NCBI RefSeq assembly: GCF_014202225.1
Contig: NZ_JACHGE010000007.1
Span: forward strand, 172,292 to 236,291
Length of the DNA: 64,000 nt
Source of the DNA: Algibacter amylolyticus
GTDB taxonomy: Bacteria; Bacteroidota; Bacteroidia; Flavobacteriales; Flavobacteriaceae
Reading direction: 5' to 3'
Shown: in pieces, positions 1-9,873 of the stretch
How positions within the stretch are numbered: the first letter of the stretch is position 1
Layout of the letters: each line of letters starts with the position of its first letter
The notes under the pieces: generated by a model
Databases searched by the model: none
What the model was told of the DNA's origin: nothing
What the model saw: only the letters and a program-made list of their open reading frames with translations
Translations under genes and position numbers: made by a program

Positions 1-390
1 GACATTCTCTTCTTTGGTTAAGGATTCTGGAGCGACATACAATAATTTAGTAACACCATTAACAATATCTTCTTTAACCTGCTTTATTTCGGTTTTATTT
101 AAAGAAGAATTTAGCACGTGAGCTACACCATTTTCTTTAGAAACACCTCTTATGGCATCTACCTGGTTTTTCATTAAAGCAATTAAAGGAGACACAACAA
201 TAGCTGTCCCTTCTTGCATTAATGCCGGTAATTGATAACATAATGATTTCCCTCCGCCTGTGGGCATTATTACAAATGTGTGTTGACCGTCTAATAAACT
301 TTCGATAACACCTTCTTGAAGCCCTTTGAACTTACTAAACCCAAAATATTTTTTTAGAGCAGCATGCAAGTCATTTTTAGATATTGACAT
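1..390 (-). CDS. recQ: ATP-dependent DNA helicase RecQ, N-terminal part (cut by window edge)
   Basis: Only the first 130 codons are present; the gene continues beyond position 1. Reading the minus strand from the ATG at 390 gives a RecQ start: the motif-0 region FGFSKFKGLQEGVI (residues 16-29), where the glutamine contacts adenine, then a Walker A motif PTGGGKS (43-49) and the conserved SPLIALMKNQV of motif Ia. RecQ is a 3'-5' superfamily 2 helicase acting in recombination and fork repair. The HRDC and zinc-binding regions lie outside the window. It is divergent from the kdsD-tatC pair, with about 200 bp between them. Family assignment is firm; whether the full gene is intact cannot be seen. 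Confidence 0.92.
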   Translation of the reverse strand, partial: MSISKNDLHAALKKYFGFSKFKGLQEGVIESLLDGQHTFVIMPTGGGKSLCYQLPALMQEGTAIVVSPLIALMKNQVDAIRGVSKENGVAHVLNSSLNKTEIKQVKEDIVNGVTKLLYVAPESLTKEENV

Positions 391-493
391 GAATTGTTTT
401 AAAATTATTGTTTAATTATTTCTCTAACTAGTACATAAATCATGATTGTATAATTTCGTAAAACATTTAGAGAAGCCTCATATTTTTTTTCGT

Positions 494-501
494 TAGTTTT
501 G
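494..501 (+). promoter_or_regulatory. Candidate -7 element for kdsD-tatC
   Basis: The octamer TAGTTTTG fits the Bacteroidota -7 consensus TAnnTTTG. It lies about 90 bp upstream of the kdsD start, in the recQ/kdsD divergent gap. No convincing -33 TTTG box is visible at the usual spacing, so this is a weak call. Confidence 0.35.
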
Positions 502-591
502 TAACCAATTTCCAAATTACAACAAAAAATCAATTTGATTAACATTAAAGATAATAAAATCTTTAAAAATCAACTCAAAAAACTATAAATT

Positions 592-1557
592 TTGAAAGAT
601 AAAAATGCCATTATTAAGATTGCTAAGCAAACTATTGAGATGGAAAGTAAGGCCATTTTAAACTTAGCGAGTTTAATAACAGATGATTTTGCAGAGGCTA
701 TACAGCTCATTTACAAATCAAAAGGGCGCGTAATTATAACTGGCATAGGTAAGAGCGCCATAATAGCAAGTAAGATTGTAGCTACATTAAATTCTACTGG
801 AACACCCGCAATTTTTATGCATGCTGCAGATGCCATTCATGGAGATTTAGGTTTAATTTTAAAAGATGATGTAGTTATTTGCATATCTAAAAGTGGGAAT
901 ACTCCTGAAATTAAAGTGCTCGTGCCATTAATAAAAAGTGCAAAAAACAAAATGATTGCTATTACAGGCAATCCAGATTCGTTTTTAGGGCAACATGCTA
1001 ACTATATTTTGAATGCTTATGTTGAAAAAGAAGCGTGCCCAAATAACTTAGCGCCCACTACAAGCACCACTGCGCAACTTGTAATTGGCGATGCACTAGC
1101 CGTTTGTTTATTGGGATTACGCGGATTTTCTAGTAACGATTTTGCCAAATACCATCCTGGTGGCGCATTAGGTAAAAAATTATACCTACGTGTGCAAGAT
1201 ATTAGTTCGGTTAACGAAAAGCCAAAGGTTGCTCCAGACACTAACATTAAAAATGTTATTGTTGAAATAACCGAAAAAATGCTAGGTGTTACAGCAGTTG
1301 TTGAAAATGATAAAATCATAGGTATTATTACCGATGGTGATTTACGTAGAATGTTAAGCAAGGTTGATGATTTTTCTGGTTTAACAGCAAAAGATATTAT
1401 GGGTAATAACCCAAAACGTATTCAAGCGGAAGCTATGGCTATTGACGCTTTAGAACTTATGGAAAATAACGATATTTCGCAATTACTAGTTGAAGAAAAC
1501 GGTAAATATGCAGGCATTGTGCATTTACACGATTTAATTAAAGAAGGTATAATATAA
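592..1557 (+). CDS. kdsD: D-arabinose-5-phosphate isomerase (KpsF/GutQ family)
   Basis: Interconverts ribulose 5-phosphate and arabinose 5-phosphate, the first committed step to KDO for lipopolysaccharide. The 321 residues show an N-terminal SIS sugar-isomerase domain with GIGKS (51-55) and SKSGNTPEI (99-107), followed by two CBS domains filling roughly residues 205-321. Length and order match the family. The start is a TTG; the next in-frame ATG (residue 17) would remove part of the conserved first helix, so TTG is preferred. The stop overlaps the tatC start by one base (ATAATG), so the two are translationally coupled. An LPS-precursor enzyme fits the surface-polysaccharide locus downstream, though it is not part of it. 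Confidence 0.93.
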   Translation: MKDKNAIIKIAKQTIEMESKAILNLASLITDDFAEAIQLIYKSKGRVIITGIGKSAIIASKIVATLNSTGTPAIFMHAADAIHGDLGLILKDDVVICISKSGNTPEIKVLVPLIKSAKNKMIAITGNPDSFLGQHANYILNAYVEKEACPNNLAPTTSTTAQLVIGDALAVCLLGLRGFSSNDFAKYHPGGALGKKLYLRVQDISSVNEKPKVAPDTNIKNVIVEITEKMLGVTAVVENDKIIGIITDGDLRRMLSKVDDFSGLTAKDIMGNNPKRIQAEAMAIDALELMENNDISQLLVEENGKYAGIVHLHDLIKEGII

Positions 1558-2390
1558 TGGCGAAAAAGGATATAAATGAGATGTCTTTTTTAGATCATCT
1601 TGAAGATTTACGTTGGCACCTAATAAGAATCTGTTTAGCCGTAATAATTGTAGCTACGCTAGTATTTATTTTTAGCAGATTTGTTTTCGACAATATCATT
1701 TTCGCACCATTAGACATGGGTTTTCCAACATATAGCATGTTGTGCGAAACGGCTAATTTTTTTGGTATGGACACCACGTTTTGTGCTAAAGAAATGCCCA
1801 TGATATTACAAAACCGGACCATGGCAGGCCAATTTTCTGCCGATATTTGGACAGCCATTTTAGGCGGTTTTATTATAGCTTTCCCTTATGTAATTTATCA
1901 GCTTTGGAAATTTATAAGCCCTGGTTTACATAGTAACGAGCGTAAACATTCGCGAGGGTTTATTATAATTTCATCCCTTTTGTTTTTTATTGGAGTCCTT
2001 TTTGGATATTATATTGTTACGCCACTATCACTTAATTTTTTAGCTAATTACAGTATATCTACACGGGTAGATAATCAAATTGATATAAGTTCTTATATTG
2101 CTTTAGTGAGGTCTTCTGCCCTAGCTTCTGGTCTAATTTTCGAGCTGCCTATTATTATTTATTTTTTAACCAAAATAGGATTAGTAACACCACAGATATT
2201 AAGAAAATACAGAAAATATGCTTTGGTAATTGTACTTATCTTATCGGCAATTATAACGCCTCCAGATATTGCGAGTCAAGTTATAGTAGCCATTCCAATT
2301 TTAATATTATACCAAGTAAGTATCTATATTTCTAAAATTGTAATTAGAAACCAGAAGCGAAAAGAAAAGCAAATAGCTAAAAAACAATAA
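1557..2390 (+). CDS. tatC: Sec-independent protein translocase TatC
   Basis: Multi-spanning inner-membrane receptor that binds twin-arginine signal peptides of folded exported proteins. The protein starts with the TatC signature MSFLDHLEDLRWHLIR (residues 9-24), which carries the conserved glutamate of the signal-peptide site, and has about six hydrophobic segments. A long first periplasmic region (about residues 50-95, with two cysteines) is expanded compared with enterobacterial TatC. The C-terminus is a lysine-rich cytoplasmic tail. It overlaps kdsD by one base. No tatA or tatB gene lies nearby, so the partner subunits must be encoded elsewhere. Confidence 0.95.
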   Translation: MAKKDINEMSFLDHLEDLRWHLIRICLAVIIVATLVFIFSRFVFDNIIFAPLDMGFPTYSMLCETANFFGMDTTFCAKEMPMILQNRTMAGQFSADIWTAILGGFIIAFPYVIYQLWKFISPGLHSNERKHSRGFIIISSLLFFIGVLFGYYIVTPLSLNFLANYSISTRVDNQIDISSYIALVRSSALASGLIFELPIIIYFLTKIGLVTPQILRKYRKYALVIVLILSAIITPPDIASQVIVAIPILILYQVSIYISKIVIRNQKRKEKQIAKKQ

Positions 2391-2470
2391 AACGTTAATA
2401 AAGAATTAATCAAGACGTTATCATAGTTGTATATGATTTTACTATTTTTAGCGTTCAGTATATAAAAAAT

Positions 2471-3211
2471 ATGATTTTAAGAGCCGAAAATTTAATGAAG
2501 TCCTATAGCGGACGAAAAGTTGTAAAAGATGTTTCTCTAGAAGTTAATCAAGGAGAAATTGTTGGTCTTTTAGGGCCTAACGGTGCTGGTAAAACAACCT
2601 CTTTTTACATGATTGTTGGTTTAATTAAACCAAATGGCGGTCATATATTTTTAGATAATACCGAAATTACCAAATACCCAATGTACAAACGTGCACAAAA
2701 CGGTATTGGTTATTTGGCTCAAGAAGCTTCGGTATTTAGAAAATTAAGTATTGAAGATAATATTTTAAGCGTACTACAACTTACTAAGCTAAGTAAAAAG
2801 GAGCAGCTCATGAAAATGGAGTCGCTAATTGAAGAATTTAGTTTAGGTCATATTAGAAAAAGCCGTGGCGATTTATTGTCTGGTGGAGAACGTCGTAGAA
2901 CAGAAATTGCTCGTGCCCTAGCAACCGATCCTAATTTTATTCTTTTAGATGAACCTTTTGCAGGGGTTGACCCTGTTGCTGTGGAAGATATTCAGCGTAT
3001 TGTAGCACAATTAACTAAAAAGAATATTGGTATCTTAATTACCGACCATAACGTGCAAGAAACACTTGCTATTACAGATAGAACATACTTAATGTTTGAA
3101 GGTAGTATTCTTAAAGCCGGTGAACCTGAAGAATTAGCAAACGACGAAATGGTTCGTAAGGTGTACTTAGGTCAGAATTTCGAATTGCGTAAAAAGAAAA
3201 TTCGCGAATAG
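2471..3211 (+). CDS. lptB: LPS export ABC transporter ATP-binding protein LptB
   Basis: ATPase that powers the LptB2FG complex moving LPS from the inner membrane to the outer membrane bridge. All ABC motifs are intact in 246 residues: Walker A GPNGAGKT (35-42), signature LSGGE (136-140), Walker B FILLDEP (156-162) and the switch histidine in TDHNV (191-195). Length and the [13 protein letters not shown] segment after Walker B are characteristic of LptB rather than other small ABC ATPases. An 80-bp gap separates it from tatC, so it may have its own promoter. The partner genes lptF, lptG, lptC and lptA are not in the window. Confidence 0.93.
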   Translation: MILRAENLMKSYSGRKVVKDVSLEVNQGEIVGLLGPNGAGKTTSFYMIVGLIKPNGGHIFLDNTEITKYPMYKRAQNGIGYLAQEASVFRKLSIEDNILSVLQLTKLSKKEQLMKMESLIEEFSLGHIRKSRGDLLSGGERRRTEIARALATDPNFILLDEPFAGVDPVAVEDIQRIVAQLTKKNIGILITDHNVQETLAITDRTYLMFEGSILKAGEPEELANDEMVRKVYLGQNFELRKKKIRE

Positions 3212-3353
3212 AGGCCCAACAGCTTTTTTAGTACTTAGAAATTATAGTTTAAGATGTATAGACGTTGAATAGCGATATGCTTTTAACGCAAACTAGCATT
3301 TGCAACATTTAATTATGCAGTACGGATACAAAAATGGATATATACTAAACGTT

Positions 3354-4244
3354 TTACTTCTTCTTAAAAATCAACTTTTTTATACCCATAAAAATTTTCA
3401 CAGCAATAAAAGCTGCTAACCCCACCAATAAACCTACTATAAAATCTCTTATAAAACTTGGTATAGTTTCTAAAAAATGATGTAAGAAATCAATATTATG
3501 AACAAAAATACCACCAGCAACAAGCAGCAAAGCTATGGTACCTATTACAGATAAACTGCGTATTACCCAAGGCAAGGTATTAATAAGTAAATTGCCAAAC
3601 ATATAGGAGAAGCTCTTTTCGTTATCGTTAAGCTTTACCAGTTTTAAACCAAAATCGTCCATTCTAACAATTAATGCAACAATACCGTAAACACCAATAG
3701 TTGCAATAATAGCAACAATAGACACGACAATAATTTGAAACAAAATTGGTCGTCCAATAACGGTTCCTAAGGCAATAATTACAATTTCAACCGAAAGAAT
3801 AAAATCTGTAAAAATAGCCGACTTAACCTTTGCTTTTTCAGCAAGCATCATGTCTTCTTCAGATAAGTCAACCTGCTCAACTTCCTTTGTGGAAACCTCA
3901 TCATGCTTTTCTGGTACAAAAAAGTGAAATATTTTTTCGAAACCTTCAAAAGCCAAATAAATACCGCCTAAAATTAATGCCAAAGTAACACCCCAGGGTG
4001 CAAATGCACTTAATAAAAAGGCTATGGGAAGTATAATGAGTTTATTTAAGGCAGAACCTTTGGTAATTGCCCACAACACAGGTAATTCTCTTGATGCTAA
4101 AAACCCAGTAGCTTTTTCTGCATTTACGGCCAAATCATCACCTAAAATACCAGCTGTTTTTTTAGTTGAGATCTTGCTCATCACTACAACGTCGTCCATT
4201 AACGCTGCTATATCATCAAATAATGCAAAAAATCCTGAAGCCAT
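3354..4244 (-). CDS. DUF808 family inner-membrane protein (YedI-like)
   Basis: A 296-residue integral membrane protein beginning MASGFFALFDDIAALMDDV, the hallmark start of the DUF808/YedI family. About six hydrophobic segments are visible, with an acidic cytoplasmic stretch near residues 115-140 and a lysine-rich end. The biochemical role of the family is not established. It sits just downstream of pssA on the same strand (16 bp between), so the two are probably co-transcribed; this hints at a membrane context but proves nothing. The family call is confident, function unknown. Confidence 0.88.
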   Translation of the reverse strand: MASGFFALFDDIAALMDDVVVMSKISTKKTAGILGDDLAVNAEKATGFLASRELPVLWAITKGSALNKLIILPIAFLLSAFAPWGVTLALILGGIYLAFEGFEKIFHFFVPEKHDEVSTKEVEQVDLSEEDMMLAEKAKVKSAIFTDFILSVEIVIIALGTVIGRPILFQIIVVSIVAIIATIGVYGIVALIVRMDDFGLKLVKLNDNEKSFSYMFGNLLINTLPWVIRSLSVIGTIALLLVAGGIFVHNIDFLHHFLETIPSFIRDFIVGLLVGLAAFIAVKIFMGIKKLIFKKK

Positions 4245-4260
4245 AGTTGTATTATGTTTT

Positions 4261-5007
4261 TTATTTAGAAGTTAAATTGTCTAAAACAGACATTAAAATA
4301 TATAGTATTATAATTACCGGAATAGCTGCAAATTGTAAAACAATTAAAAGAACAGCACATAAAATTATAAAAATGTATCGTGTGGCATTTCCTTTAAAAC
4401 CATAAGTTTTAAATTTTAAAGCAAATAATTTAATACCCGAATTAAGTAAGTAACAGCTTAAAAAAGTAAGCCCTAACAAAAACCATTTATTAAGAATTAT
4501 ACTATTTATAGCATCGCTATTTTGAAACTCGATAATTAACGGTAGGGATATTATTAATAAAGCGTTTGCAGGTGTTGGCAAGCCTTTAAAATAAGTTTGT
4601 TGATCTTCGTCTATATTAAACTTAGCTAATCTGTATGCCGATGCAAGTGTTATTAATAACCCAAGCAATGGCAGTATTGGTAAATTAAAATCTATACCAA
4701 ACGTATTTGCTTCCCAACTGTTATCTTGAGTTACACTGGTATCTAGCGTTAATATTAACAGCTTATACATAATAACGCCAGGAACCAAACCACTGGTTAC
4801 CATATCGGCTAGTGAATCTAACTGTAAGCCTAATTCACTTTGTACATTTAACTTTCGAGCTGCAAAACCATCAAAAAAATCGAAAAACACACCAAGAAAC
4901 ACAAAAATAGCAGCGGCTACAAAATTGCCATTAACAGCTAAAATTACTGCTATACAACCACACAATAAATTTAATAAGGTAAGTGCATTTGGTATTTGTT
5001 TTTTCAT
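4261..5007 (-). CDS. pssA: CDP-diacylglycerol-serine O-phosphatidyltransferase
   Basis: Makes phosphatidylserine, precursor of phosphatidylethanolamine, from CDP-diacylglycerol and serine. The CDP-alcohol phosphotransferase motif is complete: D46-G-x2-A-R, then G60-x3-D64-x3-D68, the metal- and CDP-binding aspartates. Several hydrophobic helices follow, and length (248 residues) is normal. I chose the ATG at 5007 (MKKQIPNALT) because the longer in-frame start at 5043 is a TTG inside a promoter-like TATTTTTA stretch. It is followed by the DUF808 gene on the same strand and is divergent from the PorV/PorQ-like gene. Confidence 0.92.
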   Translation of the reverse strand: MKKQIPNALTLLNLLCGCIAVILAVNGNFVAAAIFVFLGVFFDFFDGFAARKLNVQSELGLQLDSLADMVTSGLVPGVIMYKLLILTLDTSVTQDNSWEANTFGIDFNLPILPLLGLLITLASAYRLAKFNIDEDQQTYFKGLPTPANALLIISLPLIIEFQNSDAINSIILNKWFLLGLTFLSCYLLNSGIKLFALKFKTYGFKGNATRYIFIILCAVLLIVLQFAAIPVIIILYILMSVLDNLTSK

Positions 5008-5096
5008 ATTTAGCTCTTTTAAGATTGTAAAAATAGCAAACAATTTCCGTCTAAAACAATATCTATTACAAATTGAAGTTTTAAAGATTATAAATT

Positions 5097-6191
5097 ATGT
5101 GCATCTTTGTAAAAAAATTGCGATTGAGACTTTACATCACAACTATATTTTGTGTCTTAACTTCTACCCTATTTAGTCAAACTGTTAGAAAATATTCTAA
5201 TGAGTTTATGAATATTGGAGTTGATGCTGCGGCTTTGGGTATGAGCAGTGCAGTTACATCTCACACAGGCGATGTAAACTCAGGCTATTGGAACCCTGCA
5301 GGCCTTTTAAAGCTGGAGGACAATCAATTATCTTTAATGCACTCAAGCTACTTTGCTAACATAGCCAATTATGATTATGCGGCTTTTGCTATGCCTTTAG
5401 ATGATAATAGTGCCGTTGGAATTTCACTTATTCGTTTCGCGGTCGATGATATTTTAAATACCACACAGCTTATTGATGCCGATGGAAATATAAATTATGA
5501 TCATATAAGTTTATTTTCTACTGCCGATTATGGTTTAACCTTCTCCTACGCTAGAGCCTTACCTCTTAAAGGGCTTAATTATGGTGTAAATGCTAAGGTA
5601 ATTAGAAGAATTATTGGAGATTTTGCCTCTTCATGGGGATTTGGTTTAGATGTTGGTATTCAATTTGAAACCGATAACGGTTGGGAATTTGGTGTTATGG
5701 CTAGAGACATAACAACGACTTTTAATGCTTGGGCCATTGATGAAGAAGCCTTTGCAACGATTAGCGATGCTGTTGAAGGGCAAAACCAAGAATTACCAGA
5801 AAGTACAGAAATTACTATTCCTAAGCTTCAAATTGGAATTTCTAAGCTAGTCGACTTTAATTATGATTACACGCTTTTAACATCGGTAAACTTAAATGTT
5901 AGGTTTGAAGAAAACAACGATCTTATTTCTACATCATTTGCCAGTATTAATCCGGCGTTAGGTTTTGAATTTGGGTATATAGACATGGTTTATTTGCGTG
6001 GCGGACTAGGTAATTTTCAAAATGAAGAACAATTTGGAAATGAAGAATTAACCTTTCAACCTAGTTTTGGTTTAGGTTTTAAATATAATGGCATTCAAAT
6101 TGATTATGCTTTTACCGATATTGGCGACCAAAGTGGAGCCTTATATTCCAATGTTTTTTCTTTAAAACTTGATTTTAGTATCTTTAGATAA
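5097..6191 (+). CDS. PorV/PorQ-like outer-membrane beta-barrel protein
   Basis: Predicted outer-membrane barrel with a cleavable signal peptide (hydrophobic stretch then LFSQ near residue 28). The mature start, with SNEFMNIGVDAAALGMSSAV and GYWNPAGL, is typical of the PorV/PorQ (FadL-superfamily) proteins linked to type IX secretion in Bacteroidota. Alternating hydrophobic strands continue to a C-terminal FSLKLDFSIFR, an outer-membrane insertion-type end. Start choice is open: ATG 5097 gives the longest frame, but CATCTTTG at 5102-5109 resembles a -7 element, and TTG 5118 would still give a good signal peptide. It overlaps the next gene by one base. Whether it is a true type IX component or a paralogue cannot be told from sequence alone. 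Confidence 0.75.
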   Translation: MCIFVKKLRLRLYITTIFCVLTSTLFSQTVRKYSNEFMNIGVDAAALGMSSAVTSHTGDVNSGYWNPAGLLKLEDNQLSLMHSSYFANIANYDYAAFAMPLDDNSAVGISLIRFAVDDILNTTQLIDADGNINYDHISLFSTADYGLTFSYARALPLKGLNYGVNAKVIRRIIGDFASSWGFGLDVGIQFETDNGWEFGVMARDITTTFNAWAIDEEAFATISDAVEGQNQELPESTEITIPKLQIGISKLVDFNYDYTLLTSVNLNVRFEENNDLISTSFASINPALGFEFGYIDMVYLRGGLGNFQNEEQFGNEELTFQPSFGLGFKYNGIQIDYAFTDIGDQSGALYSNVFSLKLDFSIFR

Positions 6192-7375
6192 TGAAGTTAT
6201 TTATTCCAAAAATCATTCTCCTTATTTGCATTTTTTTAAGCGTTAAAGTAGCTTTTTCGCAACAAAATGTATTATCAAATCAGGCAGAAATTAGCGTATT
6301 AACAGTTGGACCAGGAACCTCACTTAACGATGCTTTTGGGCATAGTGGTTTTAGAATAAAAGATTTAAACAACAGACTAGATGTTGTTTATGGGTATGGC
6401 GAATATGATTTTGATGCACCCAATTTTTATTTAAAATTTGCCCAAGGACAGCTTAATTACTTAATTAGTAAAACAGATTTCACTAGGTTTTATCAAATTT
6501 ACAGCTACCATAATAGAAGTGTTAAAGAGCAAGTTTTAAACTTGACCCAAGCTGAGAAACAAAAGCTGTATGACTATTTAATAAATAATTATAAAATTGA
6601 AAACAGGCGTTATTTATACGAGTTCTTCTATGATAATTGTGCCACTAAGATTAAAGATGTAACAAATATAGCCACCAATAACCGTATTACTTTTAACCCT
6701 CCAAAAGATTTTGAAGACGCCACCTTTAGAACCTTAATTTATAGCCATGTAAACAAAAACTCTTGGGGTAGTTTTGGAATAGATTTAGCCTTGGGCTCTG
6801 TTATTGACAGAAAAGCTAGAACCGAAGACCATATGTTTTTACCAAAAAACATTTATAAATTCTTTGAAAACGCTACCGTAGGAATCGAGAAAAAACGACT
6901 TGTTAAACAAAGTACGGTACTATATGCACAAAAAGAAAACATACACCCAAGCACATTTTTTACAAGTCCGTTGTTTATTTTAGGACTCGTGGCTATTTTT
7001 ATACTCTATATCACGTATAAGGATGTTAAAAACAATAAACGATCTGTATGGTTAGATGTTAGCCTTTTTACACTAACAGGCTTAACAGGTGTCTTAATTT
7101 TGCTGTTATGGTTTGCCACCGACCATACAGGAACACATCAAAATTATAACCTATTATGGGCATTTGCTTTAAATCTTCTGGTTGTAGGTCAGTTTTTTAA
7201 AGCACAACCTAAGGATTGGTTTGTAAAGTACATTAAACTTCTTATAATTTTACTTTGCCTATTAACGTTACATTGGATAATTGGTGTTCAAGTATTTGCT
7301 ATTGGCTTAATACCATTACTTATAGCTTTATTTGTTAGGTATGTTTACTTAGTAAAACATTTTACTAAACTTTAG
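6191..7375 (+). CDS. DUF4105 protein, Lnb-like lipoprotein N-acyltransferase candidate
   Basis: Signal peptide (residues 1-23), a periplasmic DUF4105 domain to about residue 220, then four or five C-terminal membrane helices. H51 in AFGHSGFRI and C150 in FYDNCATKI match the conserved His/Cys pair of the family. In Bacteroides a DUF4105 protein, Lnb, N-acylates lipoproteins in place of Lnt; the assignment here rests on that family knowledge. Its start overlaps the stop of the PorV/PorQ-like gene, so the two are coupled. Without a domain search I cannot tell whether this is the main Lnb or a paralogue. The multi-helix C-terminus is intact. Confidence 0.75.
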   Translation: MKLFIPKIILLICIFLSVKVAFSQQNVLSNQAEISVLTVGPGTSLNDAFGHSGFRIKDLNNRLDVVYGYGEYDFDAPNFYLKFAQGQLNYLISKTDFTRFYQIYSYHNRSVKEQVLNLTQAEKQKLYDYLINNYKIENRRYLYEFFYDNCATKIKDVTNIATNNRITFNPPKDFEDATFRTLIYSHVNKNSWGSFGIDLALGSVIDRKARTEDHMFLPKNIYKFFENATVGIEKKRLVKQSTVLYAQKENIHPSTFFTSPLFILGLVAIFILYITYKDVKNNKRSVWLDVSLFTLTGLTGVLILLLWFATDHTGTHQNYNLLWAFALNLLVVGQFFKAQPKDWFVKYIKLLIILLCLLTLHWIIGVQVFAIGLIPLLIALFVRYVYLVKHFTKL

Positions 7376-7402
7376 AAATAAACTTAAGGACTATAAACTG
7401 CT

Positions 7403-8794
7403 CTATTGCCCTCTAAAGAATATCATGGTGCTTAGGGTTTTAATCACAATATTCATATCTATAAAAAAACCTCTGTGCTTAATATAATACAAATCATATT
7501 GCAGTTTAAGTAGACTATCATCAATAGATGCTCCATATCTTGTTTTTACTTGTGCCCAACCTGTTAATCCAGGTTTTACAATATGTCGGGTTTCATAAAA
7601 AGGTAGCATTTGCGCTAATTCTTTTACAAAAAACGGACGCTCTGGTCTAGGACCAATCAAACTCATTTCTCCCTTTAAAATATTTATAAATTGAGGGAAT
7701 TCATCTAATCTAGAATGTCTCATAAATTTACCAAAAGGTGTTATCCTAGAATCTCCTTTTTTCGCCCAAACAGCTCCAGATTTTTCGGCATTTTTTATCA
7801 TAGTACGAAACTTAATAATTTTAAAAATTTTTCCGTTTTTACCTATTCTGTCTTGGGAATAAAAAAGGGGGCCTCTATTTCCTAGTAAATTACCTATTAA
7901 AATAATTGGCAAAACTGCAGTTCCAATTAAAATTCCAATTATAGCAATTAGTATATCGAAAAGGCGATGGAAAAATAAATACAGTTTATTTTGATTACTT
8001 CTACTAAAAGGAAAGTATTTATAAAAATCTTTACCTACAAACTGCACAGGTACACGATTCGTCATATCCTCATAAACCTGAGTATACTCATTTATAGGAA
8101 AACCTTCTTCTAATAATTTAATTAAGGTATAATATACCTCGGAAGTAATATTCTCCGAATTGTAACTAGCCACAACAATCTCAGATATTTTTTGTTGATT
8201 AATAACCTCCCTTATTTGGCTAGGTAAATACTCCTTAATACCTTTAAATCTAATAGTCTCCAAAGTATTCACTTCGCAATTTACAAATCCAATAATTTTA
8301 TAATTAGGATCGGCACCTTTAAAGGCCTCAATAATGGTTTCTATATTAGACGTTTCGCCAATAATTAAAACCTTTTTATAAAACCGAGGTGTCCCTATAA
8401 AAGTAACATAGCATATTCGCCAAATAAACAAGGCACTAAGAATTGAGAAATAAAAGAATAATATTTGTAGTCTATTATCTGGCAATAAAGGTGTAAAAAA
8501 TGGTGTTAACAGATAAAATAAAACAGTAATGGAAGATGTTAGCACAATTCCTGATGCTATACTATCAATTTTGCTAGACTTTTGTAAATCATATATTTCA
8601 AAAATGGTTCCAAATACAGAAATATAAAGTATAAGGATTACACCCCATGCCCACTTTTCTGTAGTTAGTATGAAATAATCAAAATCAAAGGTATTCCCTA
8701 CTAGATAAAGTACTGAAAGTATAGTTACGATATCAAAAACCCGCAAAAGAATTTTTCGTTCAGATATGTTAAAATGAATGCTGCTTTTAGCCAT
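7403..8794 (-). CDS. Polyprenyl-phosphate sugar-1-phosphate transferase (WbaP/WcaJ type)
   Basis: Starts repeat-unit synthesis by moving a sugar-1-phosphate onto undecaprenyl phosphate. Layout: N-terminal membrane helices (about residues 15-130), a Rossmann-like middle domain (about 140-250, starting KKVLIIGETSN), one more membrane region, and a C-terminal bacterial sugar-transferase domain with KFRTM, the acidic RLDEFPQ motif and IGPRPERP. At 463 residues it is a full-length enzyme. It is the last gene of the minus-strand polysaccharide locus and ends 27 bp from the convergent DUF4105 gene. The donor sugar cannot be read from sequence. Confidence 0.92.
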   Translation of the reverse strand: MAKSSIHFNISERKILLRVFDIVTILSVLYLVGNTFDFDYFILTTEKWAWGVILILYISVFGTIFEIYDLQKSSKIDSIASGIVLTSSITVLFYLLTPFFTPLLPDNRLQILFFYFSILSALFIWRICYVTFIGTPRFYKKVLIIGETSNIETIIEAFKGADPNYKIIGFVNCEVNTLETIRFKGIKEYLPSQIREVINQQKISEIVVASYNSENITSEVYYTLIKLLEEGFPINEYTQVYEDMTNRVPVQFVGKDFYKYFPFSRSNQNKLYLFFHRLFDILIAIIGILIGTAVLPIILIGNLLGNRGPLFYSQDRIGKNGKIFKIIKFRTMIKNAEKSGAVWAKKGDSRITPFGKFMRHSRLDEFPQFINILKGEMSLIGPRPERPFFVKELAQMLPFYETRHIVKPGLTGWAQVKTRYGASIDDSLLKLQYDLYYIKHRGFFIDMNIVIKTLSTMIFFRGQ

Positions 8795-8852
8795 TTGAGA
8801 GGGATTTGTAACGGGGTTTAAATATAAGAAGTATAATTTTATTACAACTTAA

Positions 8853-9866
8853 TTATTTTAATACTTTAAGCCATTGCTTTTCAATTCTCTTCCAATCCAT
8901 TTTTTCTGCCAGCAATCTAGCATTTTGTATAAGTTGCTGTCTTTTTAACGGTTGTTCTATAAGCTCTTGAATAGCTTCTACGAATACTTTAGATGAATTG
9001 GGAGGCACGAGTAACCCGTTGTTATGGTTGTCAATTAAATACGGCATACCTCCAACATTTGTGGATACTATGGGAAGCCCCAATGCCATAGCCTCAATGA
9101 CACTTACCGGCATATTATCAAAATTAGTAGTGTTTATAAAAATGTTATAATCTTCTGAAAGTTTAATCCATTCTGGCTTAGATAATTTACCTGTAAAACG
9201 CACTTCTACCTGCATTTTCTTAGCATAACCTTGCACTTTTCTTAAACTACCATCGCTATCCGGACCTACCATACAAAGACTAGCTATTATACCTCTCTCT
9301 TTTAAGCCGCTTAAAATATCTATTGCCAATGTGGGATTATAAATTTTAGAAAACGAACGTACCCAAAGTAAATTAACCTTACTCAACGTTCTTGGTTTAA
9401 ACTTATAATTATTAAGCTCGATAGAATTTGAAATATTTATTATATTTTTAAAACCTTCAGCTTCAAATTTAGATTTTATATATAACGATGGTGCAATATT
9501 AACATGTGCATTATGAAATATGGCTTTAGATAACTTTGGAGACTTTTTAATTCTTTCTGGGAGGTTTCCGCCATGTAAAATTGGAATAAAAGGTATCTTT
9601 AAAACTCTACATAATTGGCTTACAAAAAAAGCATAATAAAAATTTAGTGTACTATAAGTATCAATAATAACGTAATTGGCATTTTTTCTATGCTTAAAAC
9701 ATACTAGTAACATATCTAATAATCTAAATACTATGTTTTTCTTGCTAGACGCTGAATAAACCTTAAACCCAATTTGCATAAATAATGGTCCCAACACATC
9801 AATAGAAGATAGATTCGCTTTAGAATTATTATTGGCTTTATTACCAATGTATATTAAGGTTTTCAA
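8853..9866 (-). CDS. Glycosyltransferase family 4
   Basis: GT-B enzyme of 337 residues expected to add a nucleotide-sugar residue to the growing lipid-linked oligosaccharide. The C-terminal donor-binding motif is clear near residues 255-285: MPVSVIEAMALGLPIVSTN followed by GG and NNGLLVPP. The N-terminal acceptor half contains PILHGGN, typical of GT4 enzymes. It lies 7 bp from the O-antigen ligase-like gene, in the same transcription unit. Sugar and linkage are unknown. Confidence 0.88.
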   Translation of the reverse strand: MKTLIYIGNKANNNSKANLSSIDVLGPLFMQIGFKVYSASSKKNIVFRLLDMLLVCFKHRKNANYVIIDTYSTLNFYYAFFVSQLCRVLKIPFIPILHGGNLPERIKKSPKLSKAIFHNAHVNIAPSLYIKSKFEAEGFKNIINISNSIELNNYKFKPRTLSKVNLLWVRSFSKIYNPTLAIDILSGLKERGIIASLCMVGPDSDGSLRKVQGYAKKMQVEVRFTGKLSKPEWIKLSEDYNIFINTTNFDNMPVSVIEAMALGLPIVSTNVGGMPYLIDNHNNGLLVPPNSSKVFVEAIQELIEQPLKRQQLIQNARLLAEKMDWKRIEKQWLKVLK

Positions 9867-9873
9867 TAGTTTA

